64,000 nt of DNA from Prevotella sp. (GTDB lineage Bacteria; Bacteroidota; Bacteroidia; Bacteroidales; Bacteroidaceae), in NCBI GenBank assembly GCA_016287755.1, contig JAEEWT010000014.1, positions 36,027-100,026 of the forward strand, given 5' to 3'. A model generated the notes under the pieces. It saw only the letters and a list, made by a program, of their open reading frames with translations. It ran no database searches and was not told the DNA's origin. Shown piece by piece: positions 16,255 to 26,001 of the stretch (its first letter is position 1; each line of letters begins with the position of its first letter). The position numbers and the translations under genes are program-made.

Positions 16255-17535
16255 ATGAGTAATAAGAAAGGATTGCTGGCTCTATCGCCATTACTGGTGT
16301 TTATCGCCTTGTATCTGATCACAAGCATCATCGCTCATGACTTTTACAAGGTGCCCATCACTGTGGCCTTTATGATATCCAGTATCTATGCCGTGGCAAC
16401 ATCATGGAACTTCCCCCTACCCAAGCGTATCGATATGTTCAGCAAGGGAGCAGGAACGAGTAATATGATGATGATGCTCTGGATCTTCGTACTGGCAGGG
16501 GCCTTTGCCAACTCGGCCAAGGTAATGGGGAGCGTTGATGCAACCGTGAACCTCACCTTGATGGTACTGCCAGGAAGTATGATCATGGCAGGACTCTTCC
16601 TGGCTGCGTGCTTCATCTCGTTGAGCATCGGAACAAGTGTGGGAACGATTGTTGCCTTGGTACCGATTGCCGCAGGACTGGCGGGATCAACGGGTGTCAG
16701 TATTCCGATGATGACCGCCGTGGTGGTGGGTGGTGCTTTCTTTGGTGATAACCTCTCGTTTATCTCTGATACAACCATTGTGGCAACGAGTACGCAGGGC
16801 TGTAGGATGAGTGATAAGTTCCGTGTGAACTTCTTTATCGTTATGCCCGCAGCGCTGGTCATCTTCATCATCTATATCTTCGCCGGTTCGGGAATACAGT
16901 CACCTACGGATATTCCCGTTGTGGAATTCTCCAAGGTAATTCCCTACCTTGTGGTTCTGGTATGTGCCATTTTCGGCATGAACGTGATGGCTGTACTTAC
17001 CATAGGTATTATTCTGACAGGACTGATTGGAATGATCAATGGCACGTACGACATCTATGGTTGGTTCAGTTCCATGGGCGAAGGAATCCTTGGCATGAGT
17101 GAACTGATTATTGTAACCATGCTGGCTGGCGGTTTACTGGAGATTGTGAAAGCCAATGGCGGTATTGACTTTATCATCTCAAGACTATCGGCTCATATCA
17201 AATCCAAACGTGGTGCTGAGCTCTCCATCGCCGGATTGGTTGCCCTTACCGATATATGTACGGCCAATAATACTGTTGCCATTATCACCGTAGGAGGTAT
17301 TGCCAAGCAGATTGGCGATAAGTTCGGGGTGGACAACCGCAAATGCGCCAGTATTCTCGACACGTTCTCCTGCTGTATGCAGGGATTGATTCCTTATGGG
17401 GCACAGATGCTGATGGCAGCCGGTCTGGCACAGCTGAACCCCATACAGATCATACCTTATTTATATTACCCTCTCGCCACAGGCATTGTTGCCCTACTCG
17501 CTATTCTTTTCAGGTATCCCAAACGTTATAGCTGA
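16255..17535 (+). CDS. NhaC-family Na+/H+ antiporter-like transporter
   Basis: The 426-residue protein has about 10-12 transmembrane segments and starts 3 nt after the uxaA stop. Features of the NhaC-type ion transporter superfamily include SIGTSVGTIVALVPIA, the FFGDNLSFISDTTIVAT stretch and LTDICTANNTVAIITVGGIA near the C-terminus. It most likely exchanges Na+ for H+. Its place in a hexuronate operon suggests a role in ion balance during uronate uptake, or transport of an organic anion (inference). Confidence 0.85.
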   Translation: MSNKKGLLALSPLLVFIALYLITSIIAHDFYKVPITVAFMISSIYAVATSWNFPLPKRIDMFSKGAGTSNMMMMLWIFVLAGAFANSAKVMGSVDATVNLTLMVLPGSMIMAGLFLAACFISLSIGTSVGTIVALVPIAAGLAGSTGVSIPMMTAVVVGGAFFGDNLSFISDTTIVATSTQGCRMSDKFRVNFFIVMPAALVIFIIYIFAGSGIQSPTDIPVVEFSKVIPYLVVLVCAIFGMNVMAVLTIGIILTGLIGMINGTYDIYGWFSSMGEGILGMSELIIVTMLAGGLLEIVKANGGIDFIISRLSAHIKSKRGAELSIAGLVALTDICTANNTVAIITVGGIAKQIGDKFGVDNRKCASILDTFSCCMQGLIPYGAQMLMAAGLAQLNPIQIIPYLYYPLATGIVALLAILFRYPKRYS

Positions 17536-17541
17536 TCATCC

Positions 17542-18381
17542 ATGAGTAAGTCAAGTATCATCAATAGGAACTTCTTCCGCATGCTACGTGCTGGAGCATT
17601 CGACGATTATGAAGTCGTGGAGCCGATGTCGGCTTTTAAGTGGAAACGACTGATACAGATCGGTGAGGTGCAGCATGTCCTACCCTATTTGTCAAGAGGC
17701 TTTTCAAAGCATGAAGACGACCGTCAGCTTACTTATACGGAATCGCTTCGGCAGGAGGTGGAAAGAATCAGCGACCAACAGATACCTTCGGTTGATGCTT
17801 CCCTGCTGACCATCACACAGGAGGAACCGCAACTCACGAATTTCCTGTCGAAAAGGAAACTGAAGAAACTGCGCAAGCGTGAACTGAACAGCGAGGATTG
17901 TTCGGAAGAAACGTTGCAGATGCTCAATATCATCATTCATAATGTGAACCAGACGCTTTCTAAAGGTATTTCCCTTCAGGGAATCATTGAGATGGGAAGG
18001 TTCCTGAGAACCAAAGGCGACAAGGTGGATTTCGTGAAACTCGAGCAGTGGTTACACCAGCTCGGTATTACCCGACTGGCCAGTCTGCAGGGAAGCATAC
18101 TGATTGAGGTGTTCCATTTCGACATGAATGAAATCCCGTTCATGCAGAAAGAAGAAAAGGCCGCATCGAAACTCACCCAGCGCTCGTTGACGCACATGGC
18201 GGCCGACACGGCAGAGAACTGGCATTTCCGGATGCGCACCAACGGAATGGTTGAGAACAACAGCCGGGTGCTTCGCAGAAACCTGCGCAGGAGCATGCGC
18301 TATATGCGGTACAATCCCGTTGAAACCATCAGTAGCTTCATGGCGAACTTTGCCAAGAGTCTATCAGAGATAGAGGAATAA
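17542..18381 (+). CDS. conserved protein of unknown function
   Basis: The 279-residue soluble protein has no signal peptide or transmembrane segment. The N-terminal FFRMLRAGAFDD followed by MSAFKWKRLIQIGEVQHVLP faintly resembles the start of uncharacterised Bacteroidetes nucleotidyltransferase-like proteins, but no catalytic GS/DxD motif is visible. The middle is charged (KRKLKKLRKRELNSED). The C-terminus contains RRNLRRSMRYMRYNP, which could bind nucleic acid or a phosphate surface. It starts 6 nt after the antiporter and is probably the operon's last gene. Confidence 0.65.
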   Translation: MSKSSIINRNFFRMLRAGAFDDYEVVEPMSAFKWKRLIQIGEVQHVLPYLSRGFSKHEDDRQLTYTESLRQEVERISDQQIPSVDASLLTITQEEPQLTNFLSKRKLKKLRKRELNSEDCSEETLQMLNIIIHNVNQTLSKGISLQGIIEMGRFLRTKGDKVDFVKLEQWLHQLGITRLASLQGSILIEVFHFDMNEIPFMQKEEKAASKLTQRSLTHMAADTAENWHFRMRTNGMVENNSRVLRRNLRRSMRYMRYNPVETISSFMANFAKSLSEIEE

Positions 18382-18393
18382 GTACTTCCGTTC

Positions 18394-18432
18394 GAAAAAA
18401 CAAAAGAAATTTCATTTTCGTTTTGTTTTTTC
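18394..18432 (+). terminator. hairpin overlapping the next promoter
   Basis: A 12-bp stem GAAAAAACAAAA (18394-18405) / TTTTGTTTTTTC (18421-18432) lies just after the unknown gene's stop. Its right arm contains the -33 TTTG (18422-18425) of the lysozyme promoter. Confidence 0.5.
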
Positions 18433-18452
18433 CTCACTTATTCGTACCTTTG
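18422..18452 (+). promoter_or_regulatory. promoter of the GH25 lysozyme gene
   Basis: TTTG (18422-18425), 19-nt spacer, TACCTTTG (18445-18452). The ATG at 18459 lies 7 nt downstream, so the mRNA should have almost no leader. Confidence 0.75.
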
Positions 18453-18458
18453 CAAAAT

Positions 18459-19160
18459 ATGAAGAATTTGAAAAAGCTATTATTGGTCATTTTCACCATG
18501 ATCTCAGCAAGCATCAGCGCACAGGAGAGCTATATTCTGTGCGAGGATACTTGTACGCATATTCATGGCATCGACCTCAGTCATTACCAGGGACAGGTGT
18601 TCTGGGAGACAGTCGGCGATAACACGAAGATGCAGTACGTCTATCTGAAGGCTACTGAGGGTGGTGACCGAATCGATGATAAATACGCACAGAATATCGA
18701 ACTGGCTCATCGCTACGGACTGAAGGTGGGAAGCTACCATTTCTTCCGTCCGAAGTCGGAGTTGAAGAAACAACTGGAGAACTTCATGGCGCAATGCCGT
18801 CCAGGCGACCAGGATCTGATTCCTATGATTGATGTGGAGTCAACAGGCGGTCTTTCAGACGAACAGTTCTGCGATTCACTGATACGGTTCCTGGAGATGG
18901 TGGGACATGCCTACAGGCAGAAACCGCTGGTCTATACGGGCCGTAACTTCTACAACAAGCATCTCATCGGACAGATTGACGACTATCCGTTGATGGTGGC
19001 CATGTATGCCAATGAGCCTCCGGTATTGGCTGATGATCGTGACTATTTGATATGGCAATATACGGCAAAAGGAAGAATCAACGGCATCAACACCTATGTG
19101 GACAAGAGTAGGTTCATGGGTAGGCACAGCATGCGCGAAATCCGTTTCCGACACCGATAG
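18459..19160 (+). CDS. glycoside hydrolase family 25 lysozyme
   Basis: From the ATG at 18459 the protein has 233 residues; an upstream extension would run into the promoter. A signal peptide (1-22, ending ISAQ) indicates export. GH25 motifs are GIDLSHYQGQVFWETV (first catalytic Asp), YLKATEGG, GLKVGSYHFFRP, IDVES (catalytic acids) and WQYTAKGRINGI. It cleaves peptidoglycan between N-acetylmuramic acid and N-acetylglucosamine, in cell-wall turnover or against competitors. Bacteroidales genomes carry many such genes. Confidence 0.93.
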   Translation: MKNLKKLLLVIFTMISASISAQESYILCEDTCTHIHGIDLSHYQGQVFWETVGDNTKMQYVYLKATEGGDRIDDKYAQNIELAHRYGLKVGSYHFFRPKSELKKQLENFMAQCRPGDQDLIPMIDVESTGGLSDEQFCDSLIRFLEMVGHAYRQKPLVYTGRNFYNKHLIGQIDDYPLMVAMYANEPPVLADDRDYLIWQYTAKGRINGINTYVDKSRFMGRHSMREIRFRHR

Positions 19161-19190
19161 ATAAAGCAAAGAATATAAACAACAAACACT

Positions 19191-20372
19191 ATGGCAATCA
19201 TCAAATGTCCTGAATGCGGACATCAAATCAGTGACAAGGCGCCCACATGTCCCAGCTGTGGCGTAGAGATCGCCGGCAAGGTGATCAGATGTCCTGAATG
19301 CGGTGAGATTTATTTCAAGGAAGAGGACCTTTGTCCTCATTGCCACCGACCGACACGGGGACAGACCATCATGAATACACCTGTAGAACAGGAAAAGGAA
19401 ACTGTTGCCCCTCCCCCTATAGCTCCAGTGATGACTGAGGCAAAGGCTAACGTGCCTGCTACCAAGGTAGCACCGCCAGCTCCACCAACACCACCGAAAC
19501 CCAAGAAGAAAAGTAAGGCGGCTATCATTGTGTCATTTGTCATTGCCCTCCTCATCTTCGGTACATGCTACTATATGTACAACCAGGCGCAGGAGAACCG
19601 TGAGAACGAAGAGTTCAATATCGCCATGCGCAGCACAGAGCCGCTGATTCTTCAAGGCTATCTCGACACTTTCAAGGATGCACCACAGGAACATCGCGAC
19701 AGTATCGAGGCGCATCTGAAAGCGCTCAAGCAGGCTGATCTCGACTGGACCAACGCGCTGACAAGTAATTCCAAGGCGCTGCTGATGGAATACCTGAACA
19801 AATACCCCAGTACGATACACCGTCAGTTGGCCATGCACAAAATCGACTCTATCGACTGGGTACAGAGCAATAACATCAACACACCAGAGTCGTATCAGTC
19901 GTACATGACCGATCATCCCGATGGTGACCACTATGATGAGGCTGAGGAACTGATGAAGAAACTCAAGGCTCAGGATGTAACACCCGAGGAAAAAACACTC
20001 GTGTCGAATGTGTTCCACAACTTCTTCGTGGCTATTAATGAGAAGGACGAGACAGCGCTGCAGAATACCGTGGCTGATGAGATGACACTGCTGAATAAGG
20101 AGAATGCTACGAAGGGTGACATCGTAGACTTGATGGACAAGCTCTATAAGGAAGATGTCGTAAAGATGATTTGGCGACTCCCTGGTAACTACGATATCAA
20201 AAAACGCGAAGTGGGTAATGACAGATATGAGCTGAACGTAAGTTTCTCGGCTAACCAAGACGTGGAATATACTGATGCTGCGAAAAATGGCTCAAACAAG
20301 TACAAGATCAATGCTACCGTCAACCCCGATGGTAAGATCTCTCTCTTCAAGATGATCAAGATCGTGGAATAA
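19191..20372 (+). CDS. double zinc-ribbon membrane protein
   Basis: The 393-residue protein begins with two zinc ribbons, CPECGHQ...CPSCG (6-23) and CPECGEI...CPHCH (34-52). A Pro/Ala-rich linker (70-105) leads to one transmembrane segment (111-129). A long non-cytoplasmic region follows: helical repeats (about 140-260), then an NTF2-like fold (about 268-393). The topology places the ribbons inside and the rest in the periplasm. The function is unknown; similar proteins are assigned to envelope stress or protein interaction without firm evidence. It is 30 nt after the lysozyme gene and may be cotranscribed. Confidence 0.8.
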   Translation: MAIIKCPECGHQISDKAPTCPSCGVEIAGKVIRCPECGEIYFKEEDLCPHCHRPTRGQTIMNTPVEQEKETVAPPPIAPVMTEAKANVPATKVAPPAPPTPPKPKKKSKAAIIVSFVIALLIFGTCYYMYNQAQENRENEEFNIAMRSTEPLILQGYLDTFKDAPQEHRDSIEAHLKALKQADLDWTNALTSNSKALLMEYLNKYPSTIHRQLAMHKIDSIDWVQSNNINTPESYQSYMTDHPDGDHYDEAEELMKKLKAQDVTPEEKTLVSNVFHNFFVAINEKDETALQNTVADEMTLLNKENATKGDIVDLMDKLYKEDVVKMIWRLPGNYDIKKREVGNDRYELNVSFSANQDVEYTDAAKNGSNKYKINATVNPDGKISLFKMIKIVE

Positions 20373-20411
20373 TTGTCAGAAGAAAGAATTTTGAAAATAT
20401 TTCCAAAAATG

Positions 20412-20443
20412 TTTGGTCATGTCAAAATAAAGCATTACCTTTG
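20412..20443 (+). promoter_or_regulatory. promoter of the tRNA-Ser/tRNA-Glu unit
   Basis: TTTG (20412-20415), 20-nt spacer, TACCTTTG (20436-20443), about 48 nt upstream of the first tRNA. Confidence 0.75.
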
Positions 20444-20491
20444 CACTCGCATTTGAGGAGATACCCCTCGGTTTCTAACACGAAGCATCTT

Positions 20492-20578
20492 GGAAGGATG
20501 GGTGAGTGGCTGAAACCAGCAGTTTGCTAAACTGCCGTACGGGTTCCCGTACCGGGGGTTCGAATCCCCCTCCTTCCG
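20492..20578 (+). tRNA. tRNA-Ser (GCT)
   Basis: Acceptor stem GGAAGGA/TCCTTCC with discriminator G; anticodon loop TTGCTAA in the stem GCAGT/ACTGC. The long variable arm (CGTACGGG...CCCGTACC) is typical of tRNA-Ser, and the T-arm is GGGGGTTCGAATCCCCC. CCA is not encoded. Confidence 0.95.
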
Positions 20579-20602
20579 CAGGGGTCTTTGAGAATGCCCG
20601 TT

Positions 20603-20674
20603 GGTGGATTCATCTAATGGTTAGGATACAAGATTCTCAATCTTGGCATAGGGGTTCGATTCCCCTATCCACTA
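20603..20674 (+). tRNA. tRNA-Glu (CTC)
   Basis: Acceptor GGTGGAT/ATCCACT, D-arm CATCTAATGGTTAGGAT, anticodon stem CAAGA/TCTTG with loop TTCTCAA (anticodon CTC), T-arm AGGGGTTCGATTCCCCT. It is the second gene of the tRNA unit. Confidence 0.9.
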
Positions 20675-20676
20675 CT

Positions 20677-20700
20677 AAGGAGAGGTTTTAACCCCTCCTT
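20677..20700 (+). terminator. terminator of the tRNA unit
   Basis: The hairpin AAGGAGAGGTT/AACCCCTCCTT with a two-base loop and one mismatch is followed by TTCTTTT, just after tRNA-Glu. Confidence 0.75.
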
Positions 20701-20755
20701 TTCTTTTAAAGACCAGCAGTTAAGATCGTTACACTTGTATACACCCAAGCATTGA

Positions 20756-21769
20756 ATGAATAAATTGAAAGTAATCATCAGTCTTTTACTCCTGACAATG
20801 AACTGCCTTTGTATGAAGGCTGTCGAAACAGACAGTACGTTACTGCATCCGTCATTCGGCGTGGAATATACTGGTGAGATACAAACTGATTTCAAGCGCG
20901 TTCGTCAGGCTAACCTCCTTCACCTCAGTGCTGAGATTCCTCTTTCAAGGGCTCTCTCCTTCGAAGTAGGCTCTCTGAGCATACATTCTTTTAATAAGGA
21001 ATTAGTGGCAGATGACCTTCAAGGCTACTCCAACATCAATGCTGATGATCTTCCCTTTGCACTGACGGTGGCAGGATTCAACTGGCAAATCAACGACCAT
21101 CATTCACTCTTTGCCGGTATCCGCCGAACAGACGAGGATTACTTCTGTAGTGACGGAGTGGCCCTATTTACCAACAGCTCATGCGGCATCTTCCCCACCC
21201 TTAGCTTTAACTTCCCCATTGCTACTTTCCCAGAGGCTGCTTGGGCCATTCATTATAAGTACGATACAGAACCACTGTGCTTACAGGCTTCGTTATATAA
21301 TGGTGCTGGTAACCACCGTTTTAGCGGTCGTAATAACGTTTTCCGCTTCTGTCCTCAGAGTGATGGGATTTTTGCTATTGGTCAGGCAGAATACCGCTAT
21401 CGGGATAGTCATTATTACCTTGGTGCCAGCTTACATACCGAACCCGATGTACGACCATCCGTTTGGTCTTACGCGGAACAAGCATTGGCACCCCATCTTA
21501 CCTTGCTTGCCGCTTACGGACACACCTTCGGTCGTGACAATGTATGTAACAACTTCTATGGCTTAGGAGCAAAATATGGCATCAAGAACACCGAGTTCGG
21601 TTTGTTTACCGACTACACCAATATCGACGACATCCATGAATGGGCTACAGAGCTTATCTGCAGTCATCAATTCACCAACTACCTGGCAGTCACACCCGTG
21701 CTGCATATCCTCCACACCGACGGCGACACCAAGTGTATCGGTATGTTACGGTTTGACATCACTTTTTGA
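20756..21769 (+). CDS. outer-membrane beta-barrel (porin-like) protein
   Basis: The 337-residue protein has a signal peptide (about 1-22, ending CMKAVE). The body is of alternating amphipathic strands rich in Tyr, Phe and Gly, with frequent YxLGA/YGLGAKYG turns, and ends FDITF with the aromatic C-terminal residue expected of an outer-membrane barrel. It resembles small Bacteroidetes carbohydrate-porin-like proteins, but I see no diagnostic motif, so substrate and family are uncertain. Confidence 0.65.
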   Translation: MNKLKVIISLLLLTMNCLCMKAVETDSTLLHPSFGVEYTGEIQTDFKRVRQANLLHLSAEIPLSRALSFEVGSLSIHSFNKELVADDLQGYSNINADDLPFALTVAGFNWQINDHHSLFAGIRRTDEDYFCSDGVALFTNSSCGIFPTLSFNFPIATFPEAAWAIHYKYDTEPLCLQASLYNGAGNHRFSGRNNVFRFCPQSDGIFAIGQAEYRYRDSHYYLGASLHTEPDVRPSVWSYAEQALAPHLTLLAAYGHTFGRDNVCNNFYGLGAKYGIKNTEFGLFTDYTNIDDIHEWATELICSHQFTNYLAVTPVLHILHTDGDTKCIGMLRFDITF

Positions 21770-21833
21770 TCCATATAAATAGGTTAGTTGCAAAGAAATG
21801 TGTATCTTTGCAGTCGAACACCACAGATAAGAT

Positions 21834-22652
21834 ATGAGAATCCAACCTTGTGCAAAGATCAACTTAGGACTGAACATCGTGGCTCGAAGGGCCGACGGGT
21901 ATCATAACCTGGAAACAGTTTTCTACCCCGTACCCATCCACGATGAAATCACGATAGAGGAACGCCCGGATGACGGACGTTCAAGGTGCCTTCTCACCAT
22001 GAACGGGAACCCCATTGACGGTGATCCCGAGAAGAATCTTGTGGTTCGTGCCTACCATCAGTTGGCGCAAAGGTATTCCCTTCCCCCTGTGAACATCACT
22101 CTTACCAAGAACATCCCCATGCAGGCTGGTATGGGAGGTGGTTCTGCTGATGGGGCCTTTACGTTACGACTCCTCAACGAGATGTTCCAGTTGGGAATGA
22201 CAACAGAAGAGTTGGAAGCTGCCGCAGTACCGTTGGGAGCCGATTGTGCCTTCTTTATCCAAGCACAACCTGCATATGCAGAAGGCATCGGTGAGATCCT
22301 CCACCCTATTGATCTTTCGTTGGAGAACTATTCCTTGGCGATTGTCAAACCGCCCATTGCCGTCTCCACCCGTGAAGCCTTTGCCTTGATCAGTCCGAAG
22401 CGACCTGTTCAATGCTGTCGCGAGGTTGTTATGCTGCCTGTAGAGACCTGGCGCGACCGTCTTACCAATGATTTCGAAGAGAGCATCTTCCCCCAATATC
22501 CTGCTATCGGCGCCATCAAGGAAAAACTCTATGATCTTGGGGCGATATATGCCGCTATGAGCGGTAGCGGAAGTGCCCTGTTTGCCCTATTTGCCAACAA
22601 GCCAGAATCATTACAAACCTATTTCCCCGACTGCTTCACAGCCGTTCTGTAA
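21834..22652 (+). CDS. ispE: 4-diphosphocytidyl-2-C-methyl-D-erythritol kinase
   Basis: The 272-residue GHMP kinase is of normal length. Signatures are the N-terminal PCAKINLGLNIVARRADGYH (5-24), the ATP loop PMQAGMGGGSADGA (95-108) and the C-terminal AAMSGSGSALFALF. It phosphorylates CDP-methylerythritol in the non-mevalonate isoprenoid pathway. A -7 box TATCTTTG (21803-21810) lies 24 nt upstream. Confidence 0.95.
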   Translation: MRIQPCAKINLGLNIVARRADGYHNLETVFYPVPIHDEITIEERPDDGRSRCLLTMNGNPIDGDPEKNLVVRAYHQLAQRYSLPPVNITLTKNIPMQAGMGGGSADGAFTLRLLNEMFQLGMTTEELEAAAVPLGADCAFFIQAQPAYAEGIGEILHPIDLSLENYSLAIVKPPIAVSTREAFALISPKRPVQCCREVVMLPVETWRDRLTNDFEESIFPQYPAIGAIKEKLYDLGAIYAAMSGSGSALFALFANKPESLQTYFPDCFTAVL

Positions 22653-22689
22653 AACTTTAGAAGAAGATTGCAAAAAATACGCTGGAAAA

Positions 22690-22721
22690 TTTGGTGGTGT
22701 GGATAAAAATCACTACTTTTG
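22690..22721 (+). promoter_or_regulatory. rho promoter and long leader
   Basis: TTTG (22690-22693), 20-nt spacer, TACTTTTG (22714-22721). The leader of about 115 nt to the rho ATG is long for this genome. Rho often autoregulates through its leader (known in Enterobacteria), but no specific site is evident here. Confidence 0.65.
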
Positions 22722-22841
22722 CAGTCGATTTCAAATTAAGTCGTTTCCGGATTATGGTCGGGGGCTACGCTCCAATGACTAGGTAAACGGCAAGAATCAA
22801 TTATTCAACATCCAATTTTTAAAAATACACATATCCTACGT

Positions 22842-24863
22842 ATGTATAACATAGACGAATTATCATCGAAGAATATCTCCGAACTGGAAGATATTGCGAA
22901 AGAGCTTGGTATATCCATTGACAAGAAATCCTCTCAGCAGGACATCGTTTATACGATTCTTGACGAGCAGGCTAAGATAGGTGCGGCTAAAACGCCTCTT
23001 ACTACAAAACGTAAGCGCGTACGCATCAGTAAGAAAGATACTGACCGTGTTTATTCCGTTAACGGGAAGGAAGGCGAGAATTTCGACTTGAAGAAAAGCA
23101 AGAGTGCTACACCTGAGGTTGCTCCCCTGTTTTCAACCGACAATGTTGAAATAGCACCAGTACCTGAGCAGGAAGAGGCACCGACAGTTGAGGAGCCCAA
23201 GACAGAGAAGCCCAAGACTGAGAAAAGTAAGAAAGCTGCTGCAGAAGAGATCTTGGCACAGTTCCCGAAACATCGTGGAAGAAAGTCTAAGGCCGAGCTG
23301 GCAGCCATTGCCGCCGCAGAGGCAGCCCAGAAGGAGCAGGAAGCAGCAGAAAAGGCAGAGTCAGTTGAAGAGACCGTTAATGAACCTAAGTCTGTGGTGG
23401 AACAGGAAGATATCATGGATGCTGTTCCCGAGGCAGAGTTTGCTACTGGAGAACCATCGGAATCCGACAATGAAGAGCAGAGTGATCTTCTGGCCCAGCT
23501 TCAGGCCAAGGTAAATGCCCATCATGAAGAAGCCGAACAGTCGTTAGGCTCTAATGGTATTTGGGAAGGTGATCCGGGCGATGGAACCGATTTCATTCCT
23601 GTGGTCGATCTGCCGATAGAGGATCATGCCGTGCTTCCCAACTACGACATGTTCGACAACCCCACCACACCGATGCCCACAGCGCAGCCTTCATTACGTC
23701 CTGCCGCTGTACAGCAGCAGCCGATGAGTGCCGCATATGACTTCTCTGATATCATCCGTGCCAATGGTGTACTTGAGGTAATGCCCGACGGATATGGATT
23801 CCTCCGTTCCAGCGACTACAACTACCTCTCTTCACCTGATGATGTGTATGTGTCAGTGGCACAGATCAAACGTTATGGTTTGAAGACCGGTGATGTGGTA
23901 AACTGTCATGTCCGTCCTCCCCACGATGGTGAGAAGTACTTCCCGCTGACCAGCATTGATCAGATTAACGGACGAGTACCTTCTGAAGTGCGCGACAGAA
24001 TTCCTTTCGAGCACCTCACTCCCCTCTTCCCGGATGAGAAATATACCCTTTGCGGCGACCCGAGGACAACCAACCTCAGTACCCGCGTGGTAGATCTCTT
24101 TGCTCCTATCGGTAAGGGTCAGCGTGCACTGATCGTCGCTCAGCCCAAAACCGGTAAGACCATCTTGATGAAGGACATTGCGAACGCTATTGCAGCTAAC
24201 CATCCTGAGGCTTATCTGATGATGCTGCTTATTGACGAGCGTCCTGAGGAGGTTACCGACATGGCTCGTACGGTGAATGCAGAGGTGATTGCTTCTACTT
24301 TCGACGAGCCTGCTGAGCGTCACGTGAAGATTGCCGGTATCGTCTTGGAGAAGGCTAAGCGAATGGTGGAATGCGGTCATGATGTCGTGATCTTCCTCGA
24401 CTCCATTACCCGTCTTGCACGTGCTTACAACACCGTAGCTCCTGCCAGTGGTAAGGTGCTTACTGGTGGTGTGGATGCTAATGCCTTGCAGAAGCCGAAG
24501 CGTTTCTTCGGTGCTGCCCGAAACATTGAAGGCGGCGGTAGTCTGACGATTGTTGCTACGGCCCTTATCGACACAGGTTCGAAGATGGATGAAGTGATCT
24601 TCGAGGAGTTCAAGGGTACAGGTAACATGGAGTTGCAGCTTGATCGCTCACTCAGTAATAAGCGTATCTTCCCGGCTGTCAACCTTGTGGCATCAAGTAC
24701 ACGTCGTGATGATTTGCTCCAGGATAGGACAACACTCGACCGCATGTGGATTCTCCGTAAGTATATTGCTGATATGAATCCGATTGAGGCGATGAACACC
24801 ATTCATGATAGTATGGAACGTACAAAGAGTAATGAGGAGTTCCTGCTGTCGATGAACTCGTAA
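22842..24863 (+). CDS. rho: transcription termination factor Rho
   Basis: The 673-residue protein is much longer than E. coli Rho (419). The N-terminal helical Rho_N segment (1-45) is followed by an acidic Ala/Glu/Lys/Pro-rich linker (about 70-280). The RNA-binding cold-shock-like domain follows ([15 protein letters not shown] onward), then the RecA-like motor with P-loop AQPKTGKT (about 433-440), Walker [17 protein letters not shown], and the R-loop and C-terminus [15 protein letters not shown]. Bacteroidota Rho proteins commonly carry such inserts. It forms a hexameric RNA-DNA helicase that ends transcription. Confidence 0.95.
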   Translation: MYNIDELSSKNISELEDIAKELGISIDKKSSQQDIVYTILDEQAKIGAAKTPLTTKRKRVRISKKDTDRVYSVNGKEGENFDLKKSKSATPEVAPLFSTDNVEIAPVPEQEEAPTVEEPKTEKPKTEKSKKAAAEEILAQFPKHRGRKSKAELAAIAAAEAAQKEQEAAEKAESVEETVNEPKSVVEQEDIMDAVPEAEFATGEPSESDNEEQSDLLAQLQAKVNAHHEEAEQSLGSNGIWEGDPGDGTDFIPVVDLPIEDHAVLPNYDMFDNPTTPMPTAQPSLRPAAVQQQPMSAAYDFSDIIRANGVLEVMPDGYGFLRSSDYNYLSSPDDVYVSVAQIKRYGLKTGDVVNCHVRPPHDGEKYFPLTSIDQINGRVPSEVRDRIPFEHLTPLFPDEKYTLCGDPRTTNLSTRVVDLFAPIGKGQRALIVAQPKTGKTILMKDIANAIAANHPEAYLMMLLIDERPEEVTDMARTVNAEVIASTFDEPAERHVKIAGIVLEKAKRMVECGHDVVIFLDSITRLARAYNTVAPASGKVLTGGVDANALQKPKRFFGAARNIEGGGSLTIVATALIDTGSKMDEVIFEEFKGTGNMELQLDRSLSNKRIFPAVNLVASSTRRDDLLQDRTTLDRMWILRKYIADMNPIEAMNTIHDSMERTKSNEEFLLSMNS

Positions 24864-24880
24864 ACGTATTAGATTAAACA

Positions 24881-25002
24881 TTAAAGATTAAAAGGAAAAA
24901 GGAAGACTTTCGGTCTTCCTTTTTCTATACCTATGATTTTCCGTAGGGATTGACTCCGTCGATCCCATACCCTGCCACGGGCCAATCCCCCAGAAAGAAA
25001 AT
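24881..25002. other. spacer between rho and tRNA-Arg
   Basis: It holds ATTAAACATTAAAGATTAAA words (24873-24893), the rho terminator and an imperfect palindrome around 24953-24974. A 49-codon minus-strand frame (24881-25030) crosses two hairpins and is not supported. Confidence 0.5.
24895..24925 (+). terminator. rho terminator
   Basis: A 13-bp perfect stem GAAAAAGGAAGAC (24895-24907) / GTCTTCCTTTTTC (24913-24925) with loop TTTCG; the right arm supplies the T-run. Confidence 0.85.
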
Positions 25003-25036
25003 CTCCGAACGCGAAAGTAAACTTTCTCATTCGGAG
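25003..25036 (-). terminator. tRNA-Arg terminator
   Basis: A two-part stem CTCCGAA/TTCGGAG (25003-25009/25030-25036) encloses GAAAG/CTTTC (25013-25017/25022-25026). On the minus strand it is followed by ATTTTCTTTCT. Confidence 0.65.
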
Positions 25037-25048
25037 CTTCTCTTCTCG

Positions 25049-25122
25049 TGATTCCGTCGGGATTCGAACCCGAGACCCACAGCTTAGAAGGCTGTTGCTC
25101 TATCCAGCTGAGCTACGGAACC
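25049..25122 (-). tRNA. tRNA-Arg (TCT)
   Basis: On the minus strand: acceptor GGTTCCG/CGGAATC with discriminator A, D-arm GCTCAGCTGGATAGAGC, anticodon stem ACAGC/GCTGT with loop CTTCTAA (anticodon TCT), T-arm TCGGGTTCGAATCCCGA. CCA is not encoded. No integrase lies nearby. Confidence 0.95.
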
Positions 25123-25178
25123 AAAAGCGGCTGCAAAATTACTCTTTTTTCTTCGAATACCCAAATTTTTTGATAAAA

Positions 25179-25982
25179 TTATGTCAGCTCATAGATATCG
25201 CTGGGTGTTTTCCTGCGCAGCACATCCAACAGGAAGTCCTTACCGGGAATGATGCCGGCATCTCGTAGAATCATCTCCACCGTCTTCCTGGCCAGCTCAG
25301 GATGGTTGTTTTCCTCACTGAGGTGACAAAGCCACACATGTTGTATGTTCGGTGTAACATTCTCAACCAATGCCTGTGCACATGCTTTATTACTCAGATG
25401 ACCGTTCTCGCTGAACACCCTGTCTTTCAAGTACTGCGGGTAAGGACCGTTGAACAGCATCTCCTCATCATGGTTCGCCTCAATCACCAAATAGTTCGCA
25501 CGCTGGATATACTGCTTCATCTCATCGGTCACATGTCCTGCATCAGTCATCAAACAGAACACCGTCCCCTCACACTCAATACAATAGCCCACGTTGTCAT
25601 TACTATCATGGGGAACGTCGAACGATGTCACGGTGAAATCACCTAACTGCATCGTCGAACCCTTCTCAATGATTTTAGCATTGATGGGTTGTATTTTTCG
25701 TCGCACACAATAGTTATGGTCGATACCGCGATGAACCTCACGAGTGGCATAAACTGGAAGATGATATTCACAACTAAAAGAACCTACAGACTTTACATGG
25801 TCTGCATGATCATGGGTTATGATAATATGGCGGACTTGTGCCATCTTTAGTCCATAATCCTGAAAATATTTCTTTAGTGTACGTACACCTATACCAGTAT
25901 CTATCAATATGCCGTCCGTTTCTGTGAAGAGGAAGTAACAGTTTCCGCTGCTACCGCTCCCGAAGGAAATGAATTTCAGCAT
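25179..25982 (-). CDS. YycJ/WalJ-type metallo-beta-lactamase-fold protein
   Basis: The 267-residue protein begins LKFISFGSGSSGNCYFL, the hallmark of the YycJ/WalJ group. Metal motif HDHADH is at 57-62, with DVPHDSNDNVGY and LMTDAGHVT supplying further ligands and a late HLSEENNHP. Family members act as 5'-3' DNA exonucleases or nucleic-acid hydrolases linked to replication and cell-wall control in Firmicutes; the role in Bacteroidota is less clear. It is monocistronic. Confidence 0.88.
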   Translation of the reverse strand: MLKFISFGSGSSGNCYFLFTETDGILIDTGIGVRTLKKYFQDYGLKMAQVRHIIITHDHADHVKSVGSFSCEYHLPVYATREVHRGIDHNYCVRRKIQPINAKIIEKGSTMQLGDFTVTSFDVPHDSNDNVGYCIECEGTVFCLMTDAGHVTDEMKQYIQRANYLVIEANHDEEMLFNGPYPQYLKDRVFSENGHLSNKACAQALVENVTPNIQHVWLCHLSEENNHPELARKTVEMILRDAGIIPGKDFLLDVLRRKTPSDIYELT

Positions 25983-26001
25983 GTCTGTGATTATTTTAAT
26001 G

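Noticed and set aside
24881..25030. Minus-strand 49-codon frame after tRNA-Arg
   Set aside because: It spans the tRNA-Arg terminator stem and the rho terminator; the hairpins explain the sequence better.
25049..25122. tRNA-Arg as an integration site
   Set aside because: No integrase, duplicated tRNA end or foreign gene block is adjacent.
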